Of a stretch of 64,000 nucleotides of DNA, positions 39,111-48,376 are shown in pieces. The notes beneath the pieces were generated by a model. That model ran no database searches. It worked only from the letters and a program-made list of their open reading frames with translations, and was not told the DNA's origin. The position numbers were made by a program, and so were the translations under genes. Numbering within the stretch: the first letter of the stretch is position 1; every line of letters starts with the position of its first letter. This stretch comes from Caldanaerovirga acetigignens (GTDB taxonomy: Bacteria > Bacillota > Thermosediminibacteria > Thermosediminibacterales > Thermosediminibacteraceae): the NCBI RefSeq assembly GCF_900142995.1, contig NZ_FRCR01000005.1, forward strand, positions 1 through 64,000, read 5' to 3'.

Positions 39111-40652
39111 CTACATTCCCATCTCGTTAAAAAGAAAATACTCAATGGAGTCTATTAGAGCATTAAAGCTTGCCTCAATTATGTTTGTAGATACACCTAC
39201 CGTACCCCACACCCTTTCTCCATCGGTGGATTCAATGTGAACCCTGACTTTAGCTGCGGTGGCCTTTGAAGTGTCAAGCACCCGAACTTTGTAATCAGTA
39301 AGACGCATCTTTTTGAGTTGAGGATAGAAAACCTCCAAAGCCTTTCTCAAGGCTTTGTCAAGGGCATTTACCGGGCCATCTCCTTCGGCAGCCGTTACTT
39401 CTTCTACTTTATTTACTTCTACCTTGATGACGGCCAATGCGCTGTAATCCGCCTGCCACGGCTCTTCGCAAAGAACCCGGAAACTTTTTACCTCAAAAAA
39501 TTTGTGGTCCTTTCCCAAGGCCTTTCTCACCATAAGCTCAAAAGAGCTTTCGGCACCTTCGAACTGATAGCCTTCATGCTCCAGGCGTTTTAAATTATCT
39601 ATCAACTGCTGCACCTCGGGCGAATCCTTTGTGACCCAAGGTGCAACTTTTTGAATTTTACCGAGTACAGTGCTCCTGCCCGCGACCTCGGACATAAGTA
39701 TTCGCCTTTGATTGCCTACCGACTCCGGCGGTATATGTTCAAAGGTAGCGGGATTCTTTAAAATGGCGTCAATGTGCATTCCGCCTTTGTGAGCAAATGC
39801 ACAGTTGCCAACATAAGGGGCGCGCTCATTTGGCGCCAGGTTAGCCACTTCGCTTATATAGCGAGAAACACGGGTCAATTCACTTATACTTTGCTGCGGA
39901 ACACAGTAATAATTGCGTTTTAGTTGTAAATTGGGAATGATCGTGCATAAATTAGCATTTCCACACCGTTCGCCGTACCCGTTAAATGTTCCTTGCACCT
40001 GCACAACTCCTTGTTCTACTGCAACGATGGAATTGGCGACGGCCATACCACCATCGTTGTGGCAGTGTATACCTATAGGAATTACCGAAAATTTTTCCAC
40101 CACAACCTTGACTATCTCAGCGATTTCAGAAGGGAACGAGCCGCCATTGGTATCACATAATACGAGCCAGTCTGCCCCAGCTTGCCAAGCAGTCTCAAGG
40201 GCCTTTAATGCATATTCTCTGTTGGCTTTATAACCATCAAAAAAGTGTTCAGCATCAAATACCACTTCTTTGCCATGCTTTTTCATATAAGCAATAGAAT
40301 CGTATATCATTCTCAGATTTTCGTCCAGCGTAGTCCTGATTACTTCAGTGACATGAAAGTCCCAACTTTTGCCAAAGATGGCAACCACGGAGGTTTCACT
40401 TCTCAAGAGAGCAGTTAAGTTTGCGTCTTCATCTGGCTTTATGCAAGGTCTTCGAGTGCTTCCGAATGCGACCAATTTAGCATTCTTAAACTTTGTATCC
40501 TTTACCTTTTCAAAAAATTCAACATCCTTGGGATTTGAACCAGGGTTTCCTGCCTCAATGTAGTCTATACCGAATTCATCTAATTTTTTTGCAATTTTCA
40601 GCTTGTCACTTACGGAAAAAGAAACTCCTTCAGCCTGAGCTCCATCTCTCAA
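39111..40652 (-). CDS. cimA: Citramalate synthase (CimA type), start region disturbed
   Basis: A DRE-TIM metallolyase that condenses pyruvate and acetyl-CoA to citramalate, the first step of threonine-independent isoleucine synthesis. RDGAQAEGVSFSV, LCDTNGGSFPSEI, GIHCHNDGGMAVANS and NGYGERCGNANL are characteristic, and LeuA-dimer regulatory domains follow from about residue 390. The annotated TTG at 40652 would remove the first barrel strand. In frame upstream the codons read NYVNGKKIYIYDSTL, but no start exists until ATG 40699, which is out of frame by one base (see finding). Confidence 0.85.
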   Translation of the reverse strand: MRDGAQAEGVSFSVSDKLKIAKKLDEFGIDYIEAGNPGSNPKDVEFFEKVKDTKFKNAKLVAFGSTRRPCIKPDEDANLTALLRSETSVVAIFGKSWDFHVTEVIRTTLDENLRMIYDSIAYMKKHGKEVVFDAEHFFDGYKANREYALKALETAWQAGADWLVLCDTNGGSFPSEIAEIVKVVVEKFSVIPIGIHCHNDGGMAVANSIVAVEQGVVQVQGTFNGYGERCGNANLCTIIPNLQLKRNYYCVPQQSISELTRVSRYISEVANLAPNERAPYVGNCAFAHKGGMHIDAILKNPATFEHIPPESVGNQRRILMSEVAGRSTVLGKIQKVAPWVTKDSPEVQQLIDNLKRLEHEGYQFEGAESSFELMVRKALGKDHKFFEVKSFRVLCEEPWQADYSALAVIKVEVNKVEEVTAAEGDGPVNALDKALRKALEVFYPQLKKMRLTDYKVRVLDTSKATAAKVRVHIESTDGERVWGTVGVSTNIIEASFNALIDSIEYFLFNEMGM

Positions 40653-40780
40653 AGTAGAATCGTAGATGTATATTTTCTTGCCATTTACATAATTCCCATT
40701 TTACTACCAACCCCTTGTTGTTAATTTTTTATGATTTCTATTTTAATATCAACCGAGCTTTATTGCAATAATAAAGTAAA

Positions 40781-41758
40781 TTAAAAAAGTAAGCTCACCA
40801 ATTCCTCCACACTAATTCCCGCAAAATAATCGCCTATATTAATTTTTGAAAGGGCCTTTTTTATTTCCCCTTCCTCGTGCCTTACACCGGATAAAAGCAT
40901 TTCCACTTCGGAGACATCGCGTCTGCCGAAAAAGTCGCCGTAAAATTTTATATCTTCTATTCTGCCTTTTTCCACATTCATGTTAACTTCAACGGTGCCT
41001 GCGGAAAACCTCCTTTCGTTCTTGAACTTGTACTTGGGCGATTCACCGAAATTCCACTCCCATGTGCCGTATTTTTCTTCGACCAGCTTTTCTATTTTTT
41101 TAATGTCTTCCGGGGTAAACTCGTACACCTTTCCTTCTTTGGTGCCTTTTACGTGGTCCATGATGAGGTCTATAAATTCTTCTATTGAAAGGGGCTTTTT
41201 CAAGTGCTCGCTTATGTTGGTCACCCTTTTTTCCACCGATTTTACGGCCTTGTCCTCAAATTTCAAACTTTTCGGCTTCAAGGCTGACGAAAGGTCTTTT
41301 ATGCTTGCAGAAAACAGCAGCGTCCCGTGGTGCAAAATCCTGTTTTTGTAGCAGTACTGGGCATTTCCCGAAATTTTCTTGCCGTCTATCGTTATATCGT
41401 TCCTTCCTGAAAACTCCGCATTAACCGAGAGATTTTTCAGCACCTCTATGATGGGTTCCGTGAACTTTTTAAAGTCGGCGAAGTTCGATATATCTTCGTT
41501 GACGATAAAGGTGAAATTCAAATTCCCCAGGTCGTGAAAAACTGCACCTCCCCCGGAAAGCCTCCGCACTACCGGTATGTTGTTCTTTTTCACGTAATCC
41601 AAGTCTATTTCAGCAAGGGCGTTTTGATTTTTCCCGATGATGACCGAAGGCCCGTTTCGCCAGAGCATGAAAATTTCTTCCTCAAACTCTTTCAAAAGAT
41701 ATTCCTCCGCCGCCAGGTTAAAATAAGGGTTGGTGCTTTTGTTGTAAATGTAAAGCAT
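40781..41758 (-). CDS. lplA: Lipoate--protein ligase LplA
   Basis: A 325-residue ligase attaching lipoate to dehydrogenase or GcvH domains. NPYFNLAAEEYLL, VIIGKNQNALAEI, VVRRLSGGGAVFHDLGNLNFTFI (as RRLSGGGAVFHDLGNLNF) and DITIDGKKISGNAQY form the lipoate/ATP site. A C-terminal accessory domain from about residue 245 (KYGTWEWNFGESPKYKF) makes it a full-length LplA. ATG 41758 follows GGAAGGTG; upstream frame extensions overlap gltX. Confidence 0.92.
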   Translation of the reverse strand: MLYIYNKSTNPYFNLAAEEYLLKEFEEEIFMLWRNGPSVIIGKNQNALAEIDLDYVKKNNIPVVRRLSGGGAVFHDLGNLNFTFIVNEDISNFADFKKFTEPIIEVLKNLSVNAEFSGRNDITIDGKKISGNAQYCYKNRILHHGTLLFSASIKDLSSALKPKSLKFEDKAVKSVEKRVTNISEHLKKPLSIEEFIDLIMDHVKGTKEGKVYEFTPEDIKKIEKLVEEKYGTWEWNFGESPKYKFKNERRFSAGTVEVNMNVEKGRIEDIKFYGDFFGRRDVSEVEMLLSGVRHEEGEIKKALSKINIGDYFAGISVEELVSLLF

Positions 41759-41787
41759 TTTTTCACCTTCCTCGATGACCTCCCGGT

Positions 41788-43278
41788 TTACTCCTGCGGC
41801 AAAGCTCTCTTGCTTTCTTTTATCCACCTTGCCGCCTTTCTCATGCGCCTTGCGGTCTCTTCCCGGCCCAGGAGCTCAATTATGTCGAATAGTCCTGGCC
41901 CCACGGTCCTTCCGGTTATGGCAAGGCGTGTCGGGTGGATGAGCTCCGCCGCCTTCACCCCCATCGCATCGGCGAGGCTCCTGAAGGCAATCTCTGCCTG
42001 CTGTTTGTCAAATCGCTCCAGCTCTTCAAGGGCTTCGGCGCCTTTCAAAAGAAGCTCGGCGGCGTTTTCTTTTGCAAAATGCTTTCTTACACCCTTTTCC
42101 TCGTATTCATTCACATCCCTTAGGAAGAAGGCTATGGAGTCGGCAAGCTCGTCCAAAGTTTTCGCCCTGTCTCTGGAAATTTCCACCGCCTTTTTGATGT
42201 ATTCGTAACGCTGTCTGGATTCTTCCTCCGAGATAATGCCCTTTTTGACCAGGAATGGAATCGCCTCGGAGGTTATGTAATCCAGGTCGAGCTCCCGCAA
42301 ATAGTGGCTGTTGAGCCAAGTTAGCTTTTTTACGTCGTATATGGCAGCAGTCTTGTTTACCCTCTCCAAGGTAAACTCCTTTATGGCCTTTTCTACGCTA
42401 AGGATTTCTTCGCCGTCCGGTGGGGACCACCCGAGCAGCGTGAGGTAGTTTATGATGGCCTGGGGTAGGTAACCCTGGTCGCGGAACTCCTCGACCGAGG
42501 TAGCACCGTGGCGCTTGCTCAACTTGCTCCGGTCCGGCGCAAGTATCATAGGGACATGGGCAAACTCGGGAATGTCGTATCCTAACGCTTTATATACCTG
42601 TATTTGCTTAGGCGTGTTGGAAAGGTGCTCCTCCGCCCTTATAACGTGGGTAATCCCCATGGCATGGTCGTCCACTACGCAGGCGAAATTGTATGTCGGC
42701 ATGCCGTTGGATTTCATTATGATGAAGTCGTCCAGCACCGAATTTTCAAAGACGACAGTCCCGCGGATGATATCCTCCACGATGGTCTTGCCTTCCTGAG
42801 GCACTTTCAGCCTTATTACGGGCTTTCTGCCCTCGGCCTCGTATTTTTTCCTTTCCTCCTCGCTCAGGTCCCTGCAAATCCCCTCGTACCTCGGGGCTTT
42901 CCCGGCCTTCAGCATGGCCTCCCTGCGGGATGCAAGTTCTTCCGGCGTGCAGTAACAGTAGTAGGCCTTACCTTCCTCAAGAAGCCTTTCAGCCTCTTTC
43001 CTGTAAAGCTCAAGGCGCTGGGACTGAAAATAAGGACCGTAATCTCCGCCCTTGTCGGGGCCTTCATCCCAGTCGAGGCCCAGCCACTTCATGGACCTTA
43101 TAATCTGGGCCACCGACTCTTCCTTGGAGCGTTCGGTGTCGGTGTCCTCTATCCTCAAGATGAAAGTCCCACCGTTGTGGCGGGCAAAGAGCAGGTTGAA
43201 AAGAGCAGTCCTTGCGCCTCCTATGTGAAGGCTTCCCGTAGGACTAGGCGCAAATCTTACCCTGACATTTTTCGTCAT
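41788..43278 (-). CDS. gltX: Glutamyl-tRNA synthetase
   Basis: A 496-residue class I synthetase. [20 protein letters not shown] carries the HIGH-type motif (HIGG) and [15 protein letters not shown] the KMSKS-type loop (KLSKR). [10 protein letters not shown] and [15 protein letters not shown] are typical of bacterial GltX. It charges tRNA-Glu and, in species without GlnRS, tRNA-Gln. Start ATG 43278; it ends about 30 bp before lplA. Confidence 0.96.
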   Translation of the reverse strand: MTKNVRVRFAPSPTGSLHIGGARTALFNLLFARHNGGTFILRIEDTDTERSKEESVAQIIRSMKWLGLDWDEGPDKGGDYGPYFQSQRLELYRKEAERLLEEGKAYYCYCTPEELASRREAMLKAGKAPRYEGICRDLSEEERKKYEAEGRKPVIRLKVPQEGKTIVEDIIRGTVVFENSVLDDFIIMKSNGMPTYNFACVVDDHAMGITHVIRAEEHLSNTPKQIQVYKALGYDIPEFAHVPMILAPDRSKLSKRHGATSVEEFRDQGYLPQAIINYLTLLGWSPPDGEEILSVEKAIKEFTLERVNKTAAIYDVKKLTWLNSHYLRELDLDYITSEAIPFLVKKGIISEEESRQRYEYIKKAVEISRDRAKTLDELADSIAFFLRDVNEYEEKGVRKHFAKENAAELLLKGAEALEELERFDKQQAEIAFRSLADAMGVKAAELIHPTRLAITGRTVGPGLFDIIELLGREETARRMRKAARWIKESKRALPQE

Positions 43279-43331
43279 TTAAAACACTCCCAATTCCTTT
43301 TTTGTAGTCATTATAACATATTTTCCGGGCG

Positions 43332-44504
43332 TTATTCATCTTTTTCGTTCAGTAATGCAAGCATATCGTTATACACCTTGAGGACCGGGATATTGAAATT
43401 GCGCGATATTTGACGCACATCCTCGAACTCCGGCGCAATTCGCACTAGCTTGCCGCCTTTTTTAAGCACCTTCACCCTCACAGCTCCCCACGGCGTTTCT
43501 TTTTTCTCAATCGTTCTTTCCAGTTTGTATCTGTCAGTTTCATAATACCTTACGCCTATTGTGGTGGTTTCCATCAGGAGTGCGTCGGCAATTTGTTTCT
43601 TTTTGTCAAAGGGCACTATGCAGGAAAGTTTCACCGCCGGCCGGCTTTTTTTCATTATAATCGGAGTGATAAAAACATCGAGTGCCCCCTTATTGAAAAG
43701 GCTTTCCATGACCTCATCGTAAAGCTCGGGATTCATATCGTCTATGTTGGCTTCCATTACCAGCACCCGGTCCTTTTCGAGGTTTTCGCCCTCGACCTCC
43801 ATGAGTACCGCCCGGAGCACGTTAGGGCTTTTTCGGTCTTTTTTCCCGAGGCCGTAGCCTACTTTCTCCGGGATTCCCTCTGGCATAGGCCCGAACCTGC
43901 TCACAAAAACGGACAAAAGCAAGGCACCGGTAGGGGTGGTGAGCTCTCCCCTTTCGCCTTCGGAGTACACCGGAACACTTTTCAAAAGCTCCAAAGTCGC
44001 CGGGGCCGGCACCGGCAGCACCCCGTGGGCGCACTCGACAGTGCCGCTTCCCACGTTCACCGGAGATGAAACCACCAGGTCCGGCTTTAACATATCCATC
44101 AAGATGCAACTTCCAACGATGTCAACGATGGAATCAACAGCGCCGACTTCGTGAAAATGGATTTCCTCCGGAGCTTTGCCGTGAATTTTGCCCTCCGCCC
44201 GGGCAAGTTTAAAGAAGGCCTCCTTGCTCATTTTTTTGACTTCGGGCTTCAGCGCGCTTTTATCTATAATGTCGTATATTTCCTTCAAACCCCTGTGCGG
44301 GTGGTGTTCGGAGGACTTTATGTAAACATCGGTGCCCGCGATGCCCTTTTTCAATGCTTTTTTAATTTCTATATCGTATCCGGAAAGCGGAAGCTTTTTC
44401 AATTCTTCAACAAACTTCCTTTCATCTATCCCCAGGTCCAAAAGGGCCCCTAAAAACATGTCGCCGCTTATCCCGGAAAAGCAATCAAGGTAAAGAAGTT
44501 TCAT
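43332..44504 (-). CDS. larC: Nickel pincer cofactor biosynthesis protein LarC
   Basis: A 390-residue single-frame LarC, the nickel insertase (cyclometallase) that puts Ni into the pincer nucleotide. YLDCFSGISGDMFLGALLDLG is shown as LDCFSGISGDMFLGAL; HFHEVGAVDSIVDIVGS and TTPTGALLLSVF follow; the C-terminal half has EANIDDMNPELYDEVME. In some lactobacilli the gene is split by a programmed frameshift; here it is continuous. It overlaps larB by 20 nt. Confidence 0.92.
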   Translation of the reverse strand: MKLLYLDCFSGISGDMFLGALLDLGIDERKFVEELKKLPLSGYDIEIKKALKKGIAGTDVYIKSSEHHPHRGLKEIYDIIDKSALKPEVKKMSKEAFFKLARAEGKIHGKAPEEIHFHEVGAVDSIVDIVGSCILMDMLKPDLVVSSPVNVGSGTVECAHGVLPVPAPATLELLKSVPVYSEGERGELTTPTGALLLSVFVSRFGPMPEGIPEKVGYGLGKKDRKSPNVLRAVLMEVEGENLEKDRVLVMEANIDDMNPELYDEVMESLFNKGALDVFITPIIMKKSRPAVKLSCIVPFDKKKQIADALLMETTTIGVRYYETDRYKLERTIEKKETPWGAVRVKVLKKGGKLVRIAPEFEDVRQISRNFNIPVLKVYNDMLALLNEKDE

Positions 44505-45255
44505 CTTCCCTTCCCCCTAACCGGTTTATCTGATGGGCGGCAAGACCCGCACCAAATCCGTTGTCGATGTTCACCACTGTGATGCCGCCGGCGCAACTGT
44601 TAAGCATTGTAAGCAGGGCCGAAAGGCCTGAAAAATTGGCGCCGTATCCGACGCTGGTGGGCACCGCTATAACGGGTTTGTCCACAAGCCCCCCCACCAC
44701 GCTGGCAAGGGCCCCCTCCATCCCAGCCACCACCACGATCACCCGGGCTTTTTCCAAAACTTCCATGTTCATGAAAAGCCGGTGTATCCCGGCTACGCCC
44801 ACGTCGTAGAGCCTTTCCACTCTGTTCCCCAGAAGCTCTGCAGTCACCGCCGCTTCTTCCGCCACGGGGATGTCAGAAGTCCCGGCGGATACCACGGCGA
44901 TGAGGCCTTTGTTTTTCGGCCCTGGCTCTTTTATCACCGCAAATATCCGGGCATCGGGGTAATACACCGCTTCGGGAATCGCTTTTTTCACTTCTTCAAA
45001 AATTTCTAAGCTCGCCCTTGTGCCCATTATATTCGTGCCCTTTTGCATCATCCGCTCCGCAATTCTCACCACCTGCTTCGGGGTCTTGCCCTGGCAGAAG
45101 ATGACTTCGGGCACTCCCTTTCTTAAAGCCCTGTGGTGGTCCACTTTTGCAAATCCCAGGTCTTCGTAAGGTAAATATTTTAAAAGGTTCATGACCTCGT
45201 CAACGGAAAGCTCGCCTTTTTGGAGTTTTAAAAGAATCTCTTTTAGCTTTTCCAA
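44485..45255 (-). CDS. larB: Nickel pincer cofactor biosynthesis protein LarB
   Basis: A 256-residue PurE-like carboxylase/hydrolase acting on nicotinic acid adenine dinucleotide, the first step of pincer cofactor synthesis. [45 protein letters not shown] and VVVAGMEGALASVVGGLV are diagnostic. It overlaps larE by 13 nt and larC by 20 nt. Confidence 0.92.
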   Translation of the reverse strand: MEKLKEILLKLQKGELSVDEVMNLLKYLPYEDLGFAKVDHHRALRKGVPEVIFCQGKTPKQVVRIAERMMQKGTNIMGTRASLEIFEEVKKAIPEAVYYPDARIFAVIKEPGPKNKGLIAVVSAGTSDIPVAEEAAVTAELLGNRVERLYDVGVAGIHRLFMNMEVLEKARVIVVVAGMEGALASVVGGLVDKPVIAVPTSVGYGANFSGLSALLTMLNSCAGGITVVNIDNGFGAGLAAHQINRLGGREDETSLP

Positions 45256-46079
45256 AGCGCTTTCTCCTCCTCTTTAAGCCCTTCGTTCATGCTTCCTGTC
45301 CTGTATCCGGTAAGGTCCAGGGAAACGTAGACAAAGCCAAGCTTTTTGAATTCGGCCACTACCTTTTCCCTCAAGCTTTTTTCAAAGAACCTTTCTATCT
45401 CTTCCGAGGAGACTTCAATTCTTGCTAGGTCCCCATGGCTCCTCACCCTGTATTGAACGAACCCTAGCTCGCTCAGCAGGTCTTCTGCCCTCCCAACCCG
45501 GTTCAATTTTTCCTCGGTTATCCTTTCTCCGTATGGAAAGCGGGATGCCAGGCACGCAAACGAGGGTTTGTTCCACGTGGGAAGTCCCATTTTTTGGGAT
45601 AGTGTTCTGATTTCAGCTTTCGTAAGCCCCGCTTCCTTCAGCGGGCTTTTTACCCCTAGTTCGTCTTTGGCCTTCATTCCAGGCCTGAAGTCTCCGGCAT
45701 CGTCGGCGTTAGAGCCGTCCAGGACGAAGTTAAACCCCCTCTCGCTGGCTATTTTGACGAGCTGACCGAAAAGTTCCTTTTTGCAGTAATAGCACCGCTC
45801 CGGCGGATTTTCCGAAAAGCCGGGCACCTCGAGTTCTTCCGAGACTATAATCTCGTGGTTTGCCCCGAAACTTTTTGCGAGTTCCTTTGCTTCTTCCAAT
45901 TCCCTTGCGGGATAGGTGCTCGAGCGGGCGGTCACCGCCAGCACGTTCTCTTTTCCGAGCACGTCCAAACATACTTTCAAAAGGAAGGTGCTGTCTACCC
46001 CTCCCGAAAAAGCAACTATTACCCTGCCGAGATTTTTTATCATGTCTTTTAATTTTTCAAGTTTTTCCATTTCTTTCAA
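45243..46079 (-). CDS. larE: Pyridinium-dithiocarboxylate sulfurtransferase LarE
   Basis: A 278-residue PP-loop enzyme. The ATP pyrophosphatase motif is VAFSGGVDSTFLL. PERCYYCKKELF and DGSNADD are conserved. SFACLASRFPYGE contains the Cys position that serves as sacrificial sulfur donor in LarE of Lactiplantibacillus. It adds sulfur to the LarB product. larE-larB-larC form one overlapping operon; no larA lies within the window. Confidence 0.92.
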   Translation of the reverse strand: MKEMEKLEKLKDMIKNLGRVIVAFSGGVDSTFLLKVCLDVLGKENVLAVTARSSTYPARELEEAKELAKSFGANHEIIVSEELEVPGFSENPPERCYYCKKELFGQLVKIASERGFNFVLDGSNADDAGDFRPGMKAKDELGVKSPLKEAGLTKAEIRTLSQKMGLPTWNKPSFACLASRFPYGERITEEKLNRVGRAEDLLSELGFVQYRVRSHGDLARIEVSSEEIERFFEKSLREKVVAEFKKLGFVYVSLDLTGYRTGSMNEGLKEEEKALWKS

Positions 46080-46082
46080 CGC

Positions 46083-48287
46083 TTAACCCCCCACGTCAAA
46101 GATTTGACTTTTTTCAAATTCCTCGCATATCCTCTCCGAAAGATAGCTATATCTCATCAAAGCCCTGCTGTTCCTCACTGCTAAAGCGAGGGCTTGCTTT
46201 GAACCCACCAGCACCATTAGCTTTTTGGCCCTGGTAATGGCCGTGTAAAGCAAATTTCGCTGGAGCATGACGAAATGTTGGATAACGAGGGGCATGACCA
46301 CGACGGGGAATTCACTGCCCTGGCTCTTGTGGACGGAAAGGGCATAGGAAAGCGCAAGCTCTTCCAGTTCATCCCCTGCATAAACCACTATCCGTTCCCC
46401 TTGAGCATCGGGGAAGGAAACCAGCACCTTTTCGTCGTCATCTATCTTGATAATCCGCCCAAGGTCGCCATTGAAGACTTCCTTTTCGTAATTGTTCTTA
46501 ATCTGCATCACCCGGTCCCCAACCCGAAAGGTAAGGGAGCGAAAAGAAATCTCCCTTTTTTCGGGCGAAGGTGGGTTTAATCTTTCCTGGAGCCTGAGGT
46601 TTAGCGTAAGGACACCGACGGCGGTCTTCTTCATGGGCGTTATCACCTGAATATCTTCCATGGGATTAAAGCCGCCGTAACCCGGCAGTCGCGAGCACAC
46701 CAGTTCCACCACCTTATCCAGGGTTTCCTCCGGCTCTGCCGCCTGCTCAAAATAAAAGTCCCTGCCCTTTACGTTCAGGTACGGAAAAAGTCCTTTGTTT
46801 ACCCTGTGGGCGTTTACCACTATCATGCTCTCCCTGGCCTGACGGAAAATTTCGTCCAGCATCACCACCGGGATGCGGCTGCTTTTTATTATCTCCTTCA
46901 AGACGCTGCCCGGCCCAACTGAAGGGAGCTGGTCCTTGTCTCCGACCAGAATCAATTTTGCAAAAGGCTTCAAGGCCGAAAGCAAGTGGTGCATCAAAAT
47001 TATATCCACCATGGAAGTCTCGTCGATTATCACCACGTCTTCATCGATGGGATTTTCCCGGTTCTTTCCGAACACCATGCCGCCTTCCCCGGAAACCTTA
47101 TATTCCAGGAGGCGGTGGATGGTCTTAGCTTCCATCCCCGTTGCCTCTGCCATGCGCTTTGCAGCCCTGCCGGTAGGGGCTGCCAGAGCAACTTTCAGTC
47201 TGTGTCTTTTAAAAAATTCGATGAGACATTTTATGAGGGTTGTCTTGCCCGTGCCGGGCCCGCCGGTGATGACCAAAACCCCGGAAGAAGCCGCTTTTTC
47301 TATGGCTTCCCTTTGCTTTGGAGCAAGCTTTATATTGCTGCGCTTTTCTATTTCGTTTATTTCTTCCACAGTTATCTCAAGAGGCTTTACTTGTCCGAAA
47401 CCTGCAAGAAGGTATAGCTTCCTCGCCACAGACTTTTCCGAGACGTAAAAGGCCGAAAGATATATTTTTTTATCTTTTTCTTCCCCATCGATCACGATAT
47501 CTCCCTTTTCCTTAAGGGCTGGCAAGACTTCATCTACAAGGCTTTGTTCGACTTCCAGCAGCAATGACGCCTTTTTCAATAGCTCGCTTTTCGGCAAAAA
47601 GACATGGCCTTCGTCTGCAGCTTGCTGAAGAACGTATTTCACTCCTGCTGCCACTCGCTCCGGTGCGTCAATTTCCATTCCTAAATGCCGGGCTATTTTA
47701 TCTGCAGTCTTAAAGCCAATGCCGTACACCTCATCGGCAAGCCTGTAAGGATTTTGTCTTATCACTTCTATAGCCTTTTCCCTGTATACTTTGTACACCT
47801 TTACCGCCAAACCTGCCCCTATGCCGTACTGCTGCAAAAATAGCATTATTTCCCTTGTCTCCTTTTGCTCGTTAAAGGAGCCGGTTATCATATCAAGGCG
47901 TTTCCTGCCGATGCCAGGTATCTCTAGCAACATCTCCGGATTTGAGGCGAGAACTTCAAGGGCCTTTTCTTGAAATTTTTCTACTATCCTCCTAGCCGTA
48001 GCAGGGCCTATACCTTTTATAATACCTGATGCCAGATAATTTTCAATTTCCCTCACGGTAGCAGGGGCAAGAGTCTCATACGACTCAATTTTAAGCTGGT
48101 AACCGTGCTTTTCGTGGATTACCCAGCGGCCTTTCAACCTCACAAGTTCGCCCTCGCTCACCGAAGGAAAAAAGCCCACTGCCGTCACCATTTCATCGGA
48201 ATCCTTCATCTTTATTTTAGCTACGGTGAAAAAGTTTTCCTCATTGCGAAAGGTAATCCTTTCCACCACTCCTTCAAGTTCGACCAT
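46083..48287 (-). CDS. recD2: RecD2-type SF1B DNA helicase
   Basis: A 734-residue helicase. An OB-like N-terminal domain, a helix-hairpin-helix region (EIPGIGRKRLDMITG, EVYGIGFKTADKIARHLG) and the helicase core follow: Walker A VITGGPGTGKTTLIK, motif II DETSMVD, motif III VGDKDQLPSVGPG, and VHKSQGSEFPVV near the end. The long form with N-terminal HhH and no RecBC is RecD2, a 5'-3' helicase linked to repair. ATG 48287 follows GAGGTG; the frame upstream is a shadow. Confidence 0.93.
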   Translation of the reverse strand: MVELEGVVERITFRNEENFFTVAKIKMKDSDEMVTAVGFFPSVSEGELVRLKGRWVIHEKHGYQLKIESYETLAPATVREIENYLASGIIKGIGPATARRIVEKFQEKALEVLASNPEMLLEIPGIGRKRLDMITGSFNEQKETREIMLFLQQYGIGAGLAVKVYKVYREKAIEVIRQNPYRLADEVYGIGFKTADKIARHLGMEIDAPERVAAGVKYVLQQAADEGHVFLPKSELLKKASLLLEVEQSLVDEVLPALKEKGDIVIDGEEKDKKIYLSAFYVSEKSVARKLYLLAGFGQVKPLEITVEEINEIEKRSNIKLAPKQREAIEKAASSGVLVITGGPGTGKTTLIKCLIEFFKRHRLKVALAAPTGRAAKRMAEATGMEAKTIHRLLEYKVSGEGGMVFGKNRENPIDEDVVIIDETSMVDIILMHHLLSALKPFAKLILVGDKDQLPSVGPGSVLKEIIKSSRIPVVMLDEIFRQARESMIVVNAHRVNKGLFPYLNVKGRDFYFEQAAEPEETLDKVVELVCSRLPGYGGFNPMEDIQVITPMKKTAVGVLTLNLRLQERLNPPSPEKREISFRSLTFRVGDRVMQIKNNYEKEVFNGDLGRIIKIDDDEKVLVSFPDAQGERIVVYAGDELEELALSYALSVHKSQGSEFPVVVMPLVIQHFVMLQRNLLYTAITRAKKLMVLVGSKQALALAVRNSRALMRYSYLSERICEEFEKSQIFDVGG

Positions 48288-48347
48288 AAGAGCACCTCTC
48301 GGCAGCTTTCTTAAATTGTTTATATCATTTTTGCCCGTCCTCTGCAA

Positions 48348-48369
48348 CAAAAAAATCCCCTTAAAGGGG
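48348..48369 (-). terminator. Terminator after the GGDEF gene
   Basis: On the minus strand CCCCTT (48362-48357 region) pairs with AAGGGG, followed by ATTTTTTTG (48355-48348). Short but with a strong T-run, just beyond the diguanylate cyclase stop. Confidence 0.7.
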
Positions 48370-48376
48370 CTATTTA

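Noticed and set aside
42604-43413. A 269-codon open frame on the plus strand opposite gltX
   Set aside because: Antisense to the conserved synthetase; no family motif.
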